Shown here: piece after piece, positions 21,785 to 34,446 of the stretch
Position numbering within the stretch: the stretch's first letter is position 1
How the letters are laid out: every line of letters begins with the position of its first letter
Source of the DNA: Endocalyx cinctus
Lineage: Eukaryota; Ascomycota; Sordariomycetes; Amphisphaeriales; Apiosporaceae
NCBI GenBank assembly: GCA_001600455.1
Contig: BCKC01000002.1
Coordinates: 3,300,171 to 3,364,170, forward strand
Length of the DNA stretch: 64,000 bases
Reading direction: 5' to 3'
The notes under the pieces: model-generated
The model's database searches: none
What the model was told of the DNA's origin: nothing
Seen by the model: the letters and a program-made list of their open reading frames with translations, nothing else
Program-made: the position numbers and the translations under genes

Positions 21785-24700
21785 GATGATGGATGGGGGA
21801 GGACAGACGGGGTGGACGATATCCGAAGCTGATATGGAGTATATAGAAATATAGAGGTCGGCTTGACAAACTATGATGTTATGGGGTTGAGACAACCACT
21901 CCGGCCGAGCTTGGTGTATTTGACGATAATTGAGACCGGGTGGAAGAAAAGTTAAAGCAACCAATAACGAAACGAGAAGGCAAGGCAAAAAGCGAGGCTA
22001 GCTGGGCAAAAAACAGCCAATACGACGACGAAATGGAAATGCTAAGATCGAGTGTATGAATTGGAATGGGGGCTGACGAATAAAGAGATGTTGGAGGGTA
22101 AAGTAATCGGTATTGTTTAATAAGATGGCAAAATGTAGACGAGGAAAGGAACGAAATATAAAGTAGAGGGTAGAGGAAGGGGAAAGCTGGGTGCTATAAG
22201 GCTTTCTGAGTGGTGCTATTCGTAAATGGCCGGCTGCTGCCTCGATCTAATGCTCGATGGCGCACTCTGTGTTCGAAGCGCATTCATTCCATTCCACACA
22301 CGTTAAAAAAAAATCCTTCTCTTGCATGCAGCACTTATACCTAGATACCTTATTTGGTATAGTTAGACAGGTTGCCTCTGACTACCTTTCCATAGGTACT
22401 TAGTATCTAAGAATTTGGCTGTAGATGTAGAAGAGAAAACTTAGGCAACTTTCTCCAGTCAAAAAAAAATTAATGATTCTTTCCGACAGAAAAGGACAGA
22501 GGAGCCTCAGATATTCCCAAGGGTCTATATTATGGGTAAGCTTTAGATTTTTCTTTTTCCTTTTTTTAATTATTATTATTATTATCATCCCTCCTACACC
22601 CGGCTTTCTTTTTCACTCAAATCTTACCCTCTTCCTATTATGGCACTAATACGGCCAAGGTTGACAGGCTTGCCGGATCACCCCATACGTACGCTGGTGC
22701 TGGAAGCTGCGTAGAGGCGGTGCATTGCATGTGAAGATTTTAGAGGGGAAAAAAAGATATGAGACTGAATCTGAGAGGGAAGAAAAGTTTTTTTTTTTTT
22801 TTTGTTTCCCTCCATGAAACGACGAGGAGATTCCAACTAACCAGATTTTCACCGAAAAAAAAATTAATAATAATCAAAATCAAAATTAAAGAGAGAAAAA
22901 AAAAATCTTTCAGCTTCTCTGGAGGCCTGTCTACTTGGCCCCCAATTTTGGTTCGCGCACCAAAATAATCCTCACCCTGTTTTATGTCCCCTGGTTGTAA
23001 GAAATAATAATAGAAATGGGATAAAATAAAATAAAAAAAGTGACGCGAGGAGGGGCAAGGTCTTTTTTTTTTTTATTCTCACCCTTCTCTTCTCATACTC
23101 TGAACGCGCTCTCTGCTCAATTACGCAAAAGCGCATTACCCTTGCGCAGTGGCGTGCATGGAGGAAGAACGCCTTACGAGTCTGCAAAGGAAGAGGGATG
23201 TAGCCAACCAATCTTACGCAACAATGACATTCTAATAAAAAAAGAAAGAAACAAAGAAAATCAACCAACTGAACTGAAGGTATGATTCCCGCAAAATGAC
23301 TCACAGCTGAAAAACGCGGGCCGCTGTAGTTACTTGTTTACATCACAGCCGTTCGCATAATAATGCATAACGTTGATGTTTATTCTTTCTCATAAATTAT
23401 TATTGTTACTGTTATTACGGAGTGTTACTATCCTTATCCCCAGTAATTTCGCAAATTGCCACTTGGAAGTGAAAGGATCAAAAGAATGATATGATCAAAG
23501 TGTAAAAAATATGGGATAATTGATAATTTTAATTTAGACCAAAATAGGAAGAACTTTTACTTATTATGGTGTAGTATTTATTGTACATGTTATATACATA
23601 CACGTTATACTTTATACAGTAGTGTATGAGTACATGTAGATCTAGTATAGCTCATGCAGTCCTCTGTAAAACATCGCCACCGATCATCGATATCGATGAG
23701 ACTTGAACACCAAGAACTCGTTCAATCAACTTCATATCCGGTACTCCTCCAAATCTGCAAATCCGCATTTCTATCTGCAGGTACAGTAGCTTCGAACCAT
23801 TCGGCAATCACTCTGTCTCTATTTTTTCATATCTTCTCACCGCTATTTTCCATTGTTTTTTTTTCTCTCTCTTCTTAAGTTTAACGTTCTATCTCTTTAA
23901 TTCCACCACGTCGATACTTATTCGTCTCTATCTATCTCCTTCTATCCATCTATCCCGCATATTTGTCCAACTATTTCGTCCACCTACATTTTGTGGCTTA
24001 CGTAGCTTCGATTTGAATATCATCGAACCGTTGCATTGTCGCACACAATCCCGCATTTAACTCTCCCCCCAGACCATCAATATTCGATACCGCCTTACTT
24101 TTCCCCGGGTCGATACATCCATCCACTAACGAGGTAACACCAAGGGTGCTGTCCTTCTATACCAAGTATATTTCTTTCTCTTTCTTTCTATCCCTCTCCC
24201 TTGTAATCCGACCATTCCGCCCACTCTTCAACCCTTCACTTCCCAGACCGTTTTTTCTCTCCTCCATATCCAATGAGCAGAATGAATTTAATAAGCCAAG
24301 CTTCTGAGGTAATCGCCGCCTTTGTCTGCAATGCATGTACATTATACTATACTACCAGGTGAATGGTTGCTATTCTATATATCATCTTACCCGCATACAT
24401 TGTAATAATATCCATAAGGGGACCCGTCTTTGTAAGCTGCTCTTGAAACAGCGCATGGCATGACGCGATTAGGGGGTGTGTCCGCATAGTGTAATGCCCT
24501 ACCTAACGTCTGTGGTCGGGATCTTCGCATGTCACGGACTCTCCCACGCGATTTTTTTTTTTTTTTGGACATACGCGTCACCAAATCAGATTTTATTCCT
24601 CTCCCCCGTTCACTTGTCAACTCGGCTACTCGGCCTCTTGGTGTTCCCATAATATCCTTTTGGGCTGCAAGCTGCCAGCCCTTTGAGCGTAGCTTAATTT

Positions 24701-26126
24701 CCGCCCGGAAAATTACAAACTTTCTTAGGTAGGGCTGAAAGATATTAAAAAAAAAAAAAACTCTAAATTCAGAAGCAAACGGAAAACAATGGATCATAAT
24801 TATCTAACCCTGTAATCAGTTTCAAAGAATTGTCTCCCTCCTGGATAATTTCATTCTTTACCATTAATAATCCTTTTACTTGTTTGAACAACGTCCGCGA
24901 AACATTTGTTCGCCATGTAAGATCCGCAACAATCCGTATTAAACTCCGTAGAGGAAGGAAATCTTAGTCTCCCACCCCTTTCATTCCCCCTTACGACACA
25001 TTTTCCTGTAAGACAAAAGCGCTGACTAAACCCTTCTTCTTTCACATGAGCCAGGGGCAAAAATGAACCCTACGTGAATACCTAGTCATCCATGAATCTC
25101 ATTCATTCTTTTTTTTTTTTCTTCGCCTCTACTTTCTATAATACGTACCTGAAAAAATCTGACAGAATCTGAGGGAAGATGAATATAAAGAGATCCCGAG
25201 AAAAAAAAAAAAAGCCCCTCATCTCGCATATCCTGGTTTCCTAATCAGGAGGATAGCGATCACGCGGTTGGATAACTAAAAACGTGCCCTATCCTATTCA
25301 GAATTGTGGGCGGTGCGGCAAAAGACAGGGGTACGGTAAAACAGTTACGTTTATTTTAGCCTTGAGAGAAAAGCTTCACATGATTAAGCGCGCGGATCCC
25401 CTGACTTGGTATTTACACTTTACGAGCCTTGGTTCCAGGGACCGAATCATAAGTGTGCCGGTTTCTCGTGACGTTATCCCCGTTTATATATTGTGGGAAT
25501 ATTCTATCTAAATTCGTGCGCAAGCTTATCTATCTGATGGGTAGCATCAAAAAGTGTTGCCTGGAAGATTCATCATCGCTTCCATCTCGTCTCAAACTCA
25601 TGTCATTCGTACTCAATACAACTAAGGTAAACAAGATATAACAAAATTCGCAAAACAATAAACATGATGGTATTACAATACAGTCGAGCAATTTGGTTAT
25701 AAGTACATATGAGATCAGTCCATATCGTAGGGAGAGCAGGCACCCTGGACCATTACAGGAAGCCAGAAACGCCTTGCTAAAACAGCAAACAATGAATTCT
25801 TATGACATCCGAATGGTCAAACTTCTTAGATTGTCGTAGAATAATCCGTGTAGTGACATAGAACCTAATAAAATACCGTTAGGACTCATTTTTTCAGTAA
25901 TATAAATAGATGGATGGATACTTACGTATAATCCCCTTGGAAAGAAAAAAGAAGAAAAAAATCAACTCGTCAAACAAGACTTTAAAGTGATACAAATCCA
26001 ATAATATGCAAATGTTCCGACTAAAAAAAATGGTATGGGCAATCAAATCGCTGACTCAAGGTGACGTTGCGGGTGCACATATGTGGAGGTACAAAGTGAG
26101 TCAAGAACTAAAATGCTTGTTTGCAC
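21785..26126. other. 4.3 kb AT-rich spacer with homopolymer runs and CT-rich tract
   Basis: It holds the upstream region of the first coiled-coil gene and the 3' region of the second. Long A or T runs occur near 22788, 23062, 24550, 24745, 25111 and 25201. A plus-strand CT-rich tract spans about 23865-24270 and is followed by an ATG at 24273. Open frames such as 24387-24797 are low complexity and not called. Confidence 0.5.
23865..24270 (+). promoter_or_regulatory. CT-rich promoter/leader-like tract
   Basis: A 400-base plus-strand tract strongly enriched in C and T (ctctctcttctt, ctatctatctccttctatcc, cttctctttctttctatccctctccc), the typical look of a fungal core promoter or 5' leader, but with no recognised gene downstream. 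A very short spliced frame is possible: ATG at 24273, GTAATC donor at 24309, acceptor before 24360. Promoter role is inference. Confidence 0.3.
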
Positions 26127-26804
26127 TCATCCGTAACGAAACCGGTGATGCGGCGGCAGCATACCTTCCAGACGATGGATCCTATGCCGCTGCTCATCGA
26201 CGAGCGCCGTCTTATCCCTGAGCTTATCGGAGCAGGCGGCGAGGTCGAGCCGCACGCGCTCGTACCGCTCCTCGAAGTCCTCGCACTTCCGCTTCCAGTC
26301 GTGATACTTAGCCATCCTGTCGGCCTGGTCGGAGACGGTGCGCGTCAGCTCGCGGACGCGGATCGAGTAGATGCCGTTGTCCTTCTCGAGGTGGCGGATC
26401 CGGTCGTCCTTCTGCTCGACCTCGAGCTTCAGCGCCGCCACCCGCCGGCGGAACTTCTCGGCCTTCTCCCCGTCGTGCGAGAAGGAGGCTCGAAGCTCGA
26501 ATATCTCGTCCGCCAGCCGCTGGTTCGTGTCGCGCAGCCGGGCGTTTTCCTGGTTCACGGCTAGGAGGTCGTTCTTGAGGGTCTTGTTTTCGCGCTTCAG
26601 GGTATCGTTGGCGGATTTGAAATTTTGGTTCTGCTCGAAGAGGTCGGTCCACTCGTCCAGCGACACCGAAGCGCAATGTTCGTGGCATTTATATTTGCTA
26701 TGGGAGCGGTGGAGCCGGTGCGGACGGTACGAGAAGGACTTGGATCGAACGAACTCGTACCCGCCGCCGTAAGGGTCCCGTCTGAAATAGTTGATATCAG
26801 GCAT
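26127..26804 (-). CDS. Coiled-coil protein of unknown function (second)
   Basis: A single frame of 225 residues with high exon-like GC content against AT-rich flanks. After a basic/aromatic N-terminus (MPDINYFRRDPYGGGYEF) with a Cys/His cluster (KYKCHEHCASV), nearly all of residues 55-215 form a charged coiled coil (RENKTLKNDLLAVNQENARL, KLEVEQKDDRIRHLEKDN). No catalytic motif or membrane segment. The stop follows HRFRYG, but a GTATGC donor-like site after RLEG near the end means a further small exon cannot be excluded. Function unknown; structural or scaffold roles are the usual possibilities. Confidence 0.72.
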   Translation of the reverse strand: MPDINYFRRDPYGGGYEFVRSKSFSYRPHRLHRSHSKYKCHEHCASVSLDEWTDLFEQNQNFKSANDTLKRENKTLKNDLLAVNQENARLRDTNQRLADEIFELRASFSHDGEKAEKFRRRVAALKLEVEQKDDRIRHLEKDNGIYSIRVRELTRTVSDQADRMAKYHDWKRKCEDFEERYERVRLDLAACSDKLRDKTALVDEQRHRIHRLEGMLPPHHRFRYG

Positions 26805-29800
26805 AGGGCGAGATACGATAGAGGCCTCCTCTATCAGAGAACGATTACAGGAAGTGATATGAGTGTAAAAAGTATCGATAAGTTTATAAGAGATATGATT
26901 GATTCAAGAACGAGATTGTTGGTCTTGGATATGTGATAGATATGTGATAGATGCAGGAACTATAATGCTAACAAGGGTAAGAAGACGAATAGGATTTAGA
27001 AACGAGGCAAGCTTGGCTCAAGTTATAAGTAAGGGGAAGGCTTGAGTATAAAAACAAACATAACAGGCAGTTTGCTATATAGGTATCCGTATCAAGTTTG
27101 AGGCATATGTGAGGGTCAGGTAGGTGAGATCAGGTCAAACGAGATCCAAGGGTAGGGATCACGCGATATAGTAAATAACTTCATATTTAGGATGGTGACC
27201 TGAGTACTTTCGAAGGGAGGGTGAAATAAAGTGAGAAAACAACAGTTCAAAAGTTCTAACATGGCAGGCTTAGCCCCCATTTACCAACGAGGCTGTTCAA
27301 ACTGCTGAACATATAGACACATGGGTGTGGTACCTCTGAGTCTACTAAAGTTATACTTAATCACTTCAAGTAAACAGAGCAAGGTTTTACGCGGTAATAA
27401 ATAAATTTAGTGGTGGCTTGATATCTTGAAAAACTCCATCAAATAGAAACTGGCTGTCATCGGATAAGGTACCAGCAGGCCTTATTGACTTGAGAACTCG
27501 TACAGTGTCTCAATAAGACGAGGTCACTTGAATTGTGTGACTAACGGTTGTCAGCAGACAGTGAATGGAAAAAGAGAGTTATCTGGAGTTTAAATTTAGG
27601 AACATGATTTCAAAAAGAGTATAGGTAATAAATACCAGGTACTATGTAAGAGGGAGTGAAGGATAATAAAGTAAAATTTGCATTTTTATAAAATTAATAT
27701 TATCATCAAGATGATCGGACTACGCAGTAGTATATGGATAGTCCGCGCCTTTGATGTGACGGGAAAAGATAAGATCTGAATCTGCGGGTACAATTCTAGA
27801 CTTAACAGGGAGGTAGCCTACGAAGCACCAATAAATGGGCTTACCGGCCAGTTTTTGAATACTGAAATTTAGGGCCCTGCAGCCTGCATAGCGGGATGCG
27901 CTGCTGCAAGATAAGCAATGGTAATAGTGGAGTAACGAAACAAACCTACAGTATCCTACCAGCCCATACCTACTTACGGAGTACGGAGTACAAGTATTAC
28001 CTAGGTATGTACGCGCACAAGTACCTACTTACTTAAATGTAGTGATAGGATAGGTATCAGTGGATTGATTTAGGTTAGTTGCATCGAACTGAGTGTTAAC
28101 TACACATACCCTAGCCACCCAACTGATGATTACTCGTATATTCCCTTCCCGATGGGTCATCCAAACCCCCCTGACCAGTCAGGCCTGTACACTATCCATA
28201 TACACTACTACCTACGTAGTAGGCACCTAGTTAGTATAGTTATGATAGTAATCGGAAAGAAACTGGGGAGGCTCTTTTAAGCCCTAAAGTAAGGCTGAAA
28301 TTCAGCCCCCAAATCCATTATACCACCTAGAGACATGGTATACCACCCCTACTTCCTACTTTCTATACCAAGTACCTCGCAGCTTTTAATCATAAGCTAG
28401 AAGCCTAGTACTTACTCTATAATCTACCAGGAAGTAAATCCTTCTTCAGCTTCTCGAGACCTTTTTATTTACCATAAAGAGGCCTCCTCTCCCCCTTCTG
28501 TCTTTTGAAGTTGACAAACCCCTCTTTTACACGTTTTGAAAATTTTTTTTTTTTTTTCATACTATCTCTCTTTCTTTATCTCCCTAATTCTTGGCATGAT
28601 CATGTTGGATAATTATGTTGTCAACTAACCAACCCTCAAGGCGTTTCCCCCTCGCCCCTTGCTCTACTCGTGGCGACGCCCCCCTTCGGACATCGCTTCT
28701 TCATCGAACTTGTACACAAATAAGTAGCTTATTATTGCCGATATCGGATTATTATCTTCGCTCCCCGATGTGACTGGAAGATACAAATATAGAGTAAACA
28801 TCGAAAGGGTGTACTTGAGACGAGGAGTGCTCGCGTCTAAGCAAGTAGAAGACTTCGCCAATATACCGTCTGTGGAACCAACATTACCTAAAAAAAAAAA
28901 AAAGTTGCTCTTAAGACGTGTACCCGGCGAGTAAATTAACTTGGCAACATCCGTTTTTTTTTTCTTTGTCATTAGACAACAGTAAGGGGAGCCTGCAGGT
29001 AGGTAGGTCTCTATTTCTCCCACTCCCTCACCCCCTCCTCTCCCTCTCTACCCCTCCGTGCACATGTTTTAGCACGCCTTTCGAGAATCGGGCAATCCGC
29101 GGATCGAGGCGTCCTTACGTTTGCCTAGAGAAGGAGAGGGGAAGGGAGGAAGGGGGGTAATGTATCCTTGTCTAGTTGCCTCGCGCGACTAGTTCTAGAT
29201 GTTTTGTGTAAGCGGGCGCTGCAGAAGCTTACTACATAGCATATCGCGCCTCGCGTGTTACACTTGCCCAAAATTACCGCGCTGCCTGATTATACCCAAG
29301 AGAACCAAGCCGAGCGTCGTAGTCTTGACGTCAGGGTGTTTCCGTCTCGGTCTTCTGCTAAGAGGCCGACGAGGAGTTCTTTCGTCGATGCCGGGAAAAC
29401 AGATGATTTGATTTCCGCAGAGTCGGCAATCTCCGATATATACAAAGTATACACAGTCCTAGAAGCTTCTAAATATACGCATCAGGTAAAATAACATACG
29501 TTAATCGCAAAAGTAAATGTCAAAGCACAACCGATGTTGTAGCGGTATCCTAAAGTCTTCCTGGTTCGCTTGCTCGCTTGCCTAAGTAGGCGCCTAGTTG
29601 CCCTCGTTAAACCCCGCGGATAAAGGATTAATTATTGCCGCTCGATCTAATAGCCAGTTTGCCTTGTCTTCTAATTGCTATCCTTGCTATAAGGCGTTAG
29701 TGATCCACCATTTCCCGTGGGATACACTTTGGTTTAAGGTAGGCTGATAGCATGCCGCCGTGCTTTTGCCTTCGACACCTTCAAGAGTAAGTCCAAGATT

Positions 29801-30060
29801 TTCAACATAGCCTGCAGTGTTCTCCCACACCAGATGAAGGTAAAATACATCGTCTACGTTGTGGATAACTTGCATATTCCTACCTTGGTCAAAGGTCAAG
29901 CAGACTTATCATAAAATACCCATGCTCTTCAGAAGTCGGGGATTATCAAATGTGGACAGGCCCAGCTATGCCACACTATAATACAATAATGTGCTAATCT
30001 ATAACTACCGACAGCAATATACACATACTGATACAGAAAGAACTCATTCTACATTATTAG
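26805..30060. other. 3.3 kb spacer between coiled-coil gene and V-ATPase gene
   Basis: AT-rich, with a TACCTA/TACGGAGTA patch at about 27966-28035, a palindrome-like ctactacctacgtagtagg near 28206 and a CT-rich tract near 28480-28590. Open frames at 28664-29023, 29255-29494 and 29687-29899 show no recognised family. Coil gene upstream sequence lies at the left edge and V-ATPase 3' sequence at the right. Confidence 0.5.
27966..28035. repeat. TACCTA / TACGGAGTA patch
   Basis: Contains tacggagtacggagta (tandem TACGGAG) and several GTACCTA-like words within 70 bases, resembling the patches near 14180 and 49720. Confidence 0.5.
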
Positions 30061-32940
30061 TTAACCTCTAAACTCAGCCAGGGCATCGTCCTCCTCCAAC
30101 ATTGTGACAAAAGAAAATGGAATAAACATGTGACCACCGAATTCGGCGTATTTGGATTGAGCCTCGACCCATTGTAAACGCAAAGAATGCAACTAGATAA
30201 TAAGTCAGCGAGTGTCTTCTTTCAACACAGAAACAGAGAGCAGTGGACTATAACTTACCATAGCACTACAGCCTTCCATACAAATGAGAATTGCACAAGT
30301 AAGGAAGAACCACAAGTAAAACATAACGACAACGGCAATAACTCCGACAACTCCGGTCATACCAAGGGTGCCTCCGAGTGTCATATCCCATAACACAACG
30401 CTGAGCTGTTGATGCGCAAGCGATAAGGCCCAAAGACGCAAGTAGGAAGCCGTATGAGAGACACAGTTCAGGCAGAATTCTAGTAAAAAGTTAGAACATG
30501 AAGAATTTTTTGTAAACAGGGGTGGAGTAACGTACCGATAGTGTGAATAACCTGGTGAATCATTACCTCACTAAACTCAAATTCGCCGTGACCTTCCTCA
30601 TCGTCATCTCCGTGTGCGAGCATAGCGACACCCTCACCATCATCCGTGTCCATACTATGGCGGCCGTTGCCAGCAACATGTCCGTTACCGTCATCGTCAT
30701 CGTCAAGTGCTGAGACCCGAGAGTGCTCGCCTATACCACGGTAGCCCTTAGCACGAGCGCGGTTGTGCTCATGTCGAAGGTAAAATGGCTTGAGGAACAA
30801 GAGGATGGGAACCTGAACGAAAGCAAGTAGGAGTAACGCAACTTGAAGGGTTGCTTGGCCGTTGTAAAACTTCACGTCCAATGAACCTGGCTGCAAGAAC
30901 ATGTAGATCAACATGTTTAACAGTCCAGGAGCTGGGATGTCTCCTGAGTTCCAATCGACAGACCACTTGTAAACAATACACACGACGAGATAACCGAAAA
31001 TGGATTGGAAGAAAATCATCCCCGGAACAAAGTTCCCCCAGATGTCAATGGGCTTCTTAAAGTGTCTCGCGTTGAAGTACGACAGGCAGAGCGAGTACGT
31101 CATATGCGCCCATCCAAGAATAATTGACATCTTCATCTTGTAACTGTTTGTGAACAGGAGGTCGTTCTCAGTACCATGCCACATCCAGTCGAGGCCAAAT
31201 GGGTATCGGTAGTTGCCCTTCAACTTGGCCGCCAGACTTTGTCCTTCCTCCCAGTTGTTTGGCACATCCCATTCCCAAGCACTCTCAAAGAGCGTTAGGG
31301 ATTTAGAAAAGGCATCGTTGTAGATAAGACCGGTGAAAATCGAAAATACGGCCATTACTAGAGCGATGTAACGACCGTAGTAAATCATAGCGAAAAGCTC
31401 AAAGCTGACCTTTTTCAAGGGCTTCTCCCAGTAGATCATAGCCAAGGCGGCAGCGAGCATGATTATAGCATGACCTAAGTCACCAAACATGACGGCGAAC
31501 AAGAAAGGGAAGGTAACGATAGCAGGGAGAGCAGGGTTAACTTCCTGGTAGGTCGCAGTGCCGTAAGCATTGATAATGGTTTGGAAAGCCTCGGTAAACT
31601 TGTTAGTCTTCAGGTAAGTAGGTGGCGTCTTGTTTGTTCTGATTTCATTGATAATAGATGGAACCGATAGTCCAGCTCGGTTGGTAACATCCTGCAACGT
31701 GGTACGAATTCGAGGCAGGTCGTTAGTGGGACACCAAGCTTCGGCGATGAGGGTACGACGCTGACGGTCGAAGGAGAACATGTTCAGAGTCTGATAAGCC
31801 GCCTTTTCCTTGGTAATCAGGATCATCCAAGCTGACAGAGACTGGCCGATTTGATGGAGCTCTGCGACAAGGGTCTGCTGAGTGTTTTGCAAGACGTTCT
31901 GGACATCGTTAAGTCGAGCATTGACTTCATGTACCTGGTCGCGACGAAGATCGGTATTCTCGTCAACATTGTAGATCTGAGCTCCCATGGATTCCGAGAT
32001 CTTTCGGATCTTGGCAAGAATCTCCTTTCCGTGGGCGAAAATGACGAAGACATTCTTGTTGATCGACTCGTTGTTGCTAGGATCGACGAGAGGTTCTGGG
32101 ATCTCGGATTGGTTCATGTATAAATTACCACGTAGGGTTCTCCAGAGGATACGCTCGAAAGCAGCGACGCGATCGCGGTTTATAACGCCGGCTACGAAAC
32201 CAATGTTCATACCCGAGAAAGAACGCTCCGCATCAGCACCTTGATGGTGTTGCTCAACGTCTTGGAGCAAAGGGGCGTCATCCTCTTCAGTCGATGCCCG
32301 GATCTCCTCGACGTTACCGTGAGCACGATCAAAGAAACCACCGGCCTCTCGGAGGACCCATCTCCACTCAGTGAGCTCAACTTCCCGCTTCTTCAATGTT
32401 TCATAACTGTCATTCAGTTGAAAGATACGCTGTTCGAGGCTCTGGCTGCGTTCGGCGAGTTCATCGATTTCGGTAGTGGTAGGAGGAGCAAGAGTCTCGA
32501 CGTCAAGGTCTAGTTTCCTCAGGGGGACGTTGGCTTTTTCCATTTGCGCGTGGAAGTATCCTAAATGATGCTTGTTAGATGCTGAAGTATGGTTTCCTTA
32601 AACTAACACTTGGCACTTACGTAGCTGACGTTCGACATTGTCAAGTCTTCGAATCTCTTGAGTAAATGTTCTCTGAAAAGCGCTGACATCACCGTTGAGC
32701 TGGAAAGATAAAAGGAGTTAGCTAAATGTTTGATGCTGATGTGTGTTGATGCGGATGTTCTGGGATTAGGGAAGATTGATGATGACGATGCTGATGAGGA
32801 TGATTGCATACATCACGAAATTGGACCAGTCCAAGTTCTCCCAACGCGTTCACGCATTCTCGGCCGATTTCATTAGATATATATAACTGTACCATGCTCA
32901 TGTCCGCAGAGCGGAACATGGACTGTTTTGCTGGAGCCAT
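30061..32940 (-). CDS. VPH1: V-type proton ATPase subunit a (vacuolar, VPH1 type)
   Basis: Spliced model complement(join(30061..30192,30259..30479,30536..32560,32621..32699,32812..32940)), 861 residues, close to yeast Vph1 (840). The cytosolic half starts [14 protein letters not shown] and [18 protein letters not shown]; the membrane half has the family hallmarks [34 protein letters not shown] and [15 protein letters not shown]. The proton-channel arginine is in [15 protein letters not shown] (Arg759, matching yeast Arg735). An acidic loop (LDDDDDGNG..., [14 protein letters not shown]) precedes the last membrane block. The subunit forms the proton half-channels of the V-ATPase Vo sector and acidifies vacuoles. 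Four short introns with consistent phases. It lies in tandem with the second sulfotransferase-fold gene, 382 bases away. Confidence 0.96.
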
Positions 32941-33322
32941 TTTGATGACGCTGAGCTCCAAATGAAATGTATTGATGAAATCCAGACTCGAGAAAGTGAC
33001 GAGAGAAGGAAGCTTAAACAAACTGGAAATGAAATGGAACTCACCAGGTCTAGAAGTCACAAATACACTAATCCCGAAATGGAATGTGGCTGGTTGTCAA
33101 GGGAAATTATGTTTGTGGCGCAGTCAAGTTATACGTAATAAATCTCCACTGTACTCCGTATATAAAGTTAAGCAGTTAAGGTGCTAATTAGCTGTTTAGA
33201 ACGATATTTATTGTTACACTATCAGAGGTAGCATTTTTCATTTTGAGTATATATTTCTATTCCGTCACAGACACAACTATCGCCTATGGTATACTATATC
33301 AAGTGGACAGTAATCTTATCGG
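32941..33322. promoter_or_regulatory. Upstream region of V-ATPase subunit a
   Basis: A 382-base spacer between two minus-strand genes; it must contain the V-ATPase promoter and leader and the 3' end of the sulfotransferase-fold gene. A gtactccgtatata motif lies near 33152. No open frame of note. Confidence 0.45.
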
Positions 33323-34446
33323 CTAGACACCCAAGGAACGCCGAGTCGAGGATAGGATCACTAAGCCGTACTTCATCGATGCCCAAGCTATTGTACCAAT
33401 TACGGGAACAGCCACGGCAGAGAGAATAGCAATGGCCTTGTTGATTCCTGGTCGGAAGACATCCTCGTTAATCTTAGCGAACTCGAGGGGATCGTTTCCT
33501 TTCGGATAAGGTTCCTTTGGTATGGGCCTTCCTAAAATGGGACAGATCTGTTCCCAGTCCAACCCGTCTTCCAGTCGAATAACGTGGAGCTTTTCAGCCG
33601 GTGTAACTCGTTTCACCATATCGATGCTGTTTCAATATATATCAGTGGTGAGAAATTATCAAAATAATACGCGACGCTTCTCTCGATGTACGTTCCTGAT
33701 AGACGGGGTCGGGTCGGAGATAAACTTACTATTCTATGTAATTTTCCCTCAAAGTTGAGTGTATTTCCTCATCCGTGGGATTTTTATCATCTGCCCACGT
33801 CTTCCAAACCATGTCGGCCACGCCGGTGAATTCATAGTTAAGAGCGTCAAACCACATGAGGATATTAAGCGGGAGTCTATTCAGGCCCTTGGCCATCACA
33901 CCCACCGAGTTCATAAACAAGCGAGTCCATTTATCCGGGTCTCTCTCGGTAAGGATGAATTGCACATCGGGCTCATCTTTGTAGGCTTGAATGATAGCGT
34001 CCTGTAGATAACAGGGCATCTCGATGACGACCTATTGAAAGCTGTGAGCATAAATTCGGCATAAATATATGTTCAGTAAAAGGCTAGGAGATATTCCTAC
34101 CTCGTAGCCTGCGAACCACTTGTCGAATTCAGCTCTACCGTAGGATTTCACTCCTTGCCCCTTGTACCGTGGTTGCACACTTCTCATGGCCTCTTTGAAC
34201 ATTTTCATATGAGGAATTCCGCCTGCTACGCATATTTCTATCATATGATAAGGTTTGAAGCCAAGTATCCTACAAGCCTTGTAGAGACTAAAGGTGGCAG
34301 TACTATCAATAGGTGAGGTGAGCTCATGTCGATCACAGTCCAGAATACGTATGCAAACATATAACGCACCGACTAGCGCCCACGACAAACACCTTCGGTG
34401 TCGTCTTGACCTCGGGCCCAGGGATAGTGTCAATATATCGTGACAT
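33323..34446 (-). CDS. Sulfotransferase-fold P-loop protein, membrane-anchored (second copy)
   Basis: Spliced model complement(join(33323..33626,33730..34031,34101..34302,34370..34446)), 294 residues. The N-terminus VFVVGASRTATFSLYKACRI carries the PAPS-type loop, interrupted by the first intron exactly within the Arg codon. Then comes VQFILTERDPDKWTRLF, the TERDP strand, and HVIRLEDGLDWEQICPILG near the end. A hydrophobic segment (AIAILSAVAVPVIGTIAWAS) near the C-terminus predicts a membrane anchor, as in the copy at 9.9 kb. The two proteins share the same order of motifs and the PxPxEPxPxxN block (PIPKEPYPKGN versus LIPDEPFPKAN) but are clearly diverged, so the duplication is old or they are separate family members. 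Substrate unknown. Confidence 0.8.

Noticed and set aside
24387..24797. 136-codon minus-strand open frame
   Set aside because: Contains lysine runs from a poly-A/T tract, no recognisable domain, no splice support.
28664..29023. 119-codon minus-strand open frame with acceptor-like poly-T/AG inside
   Set aside because: No family resemblance and no partner exon found.
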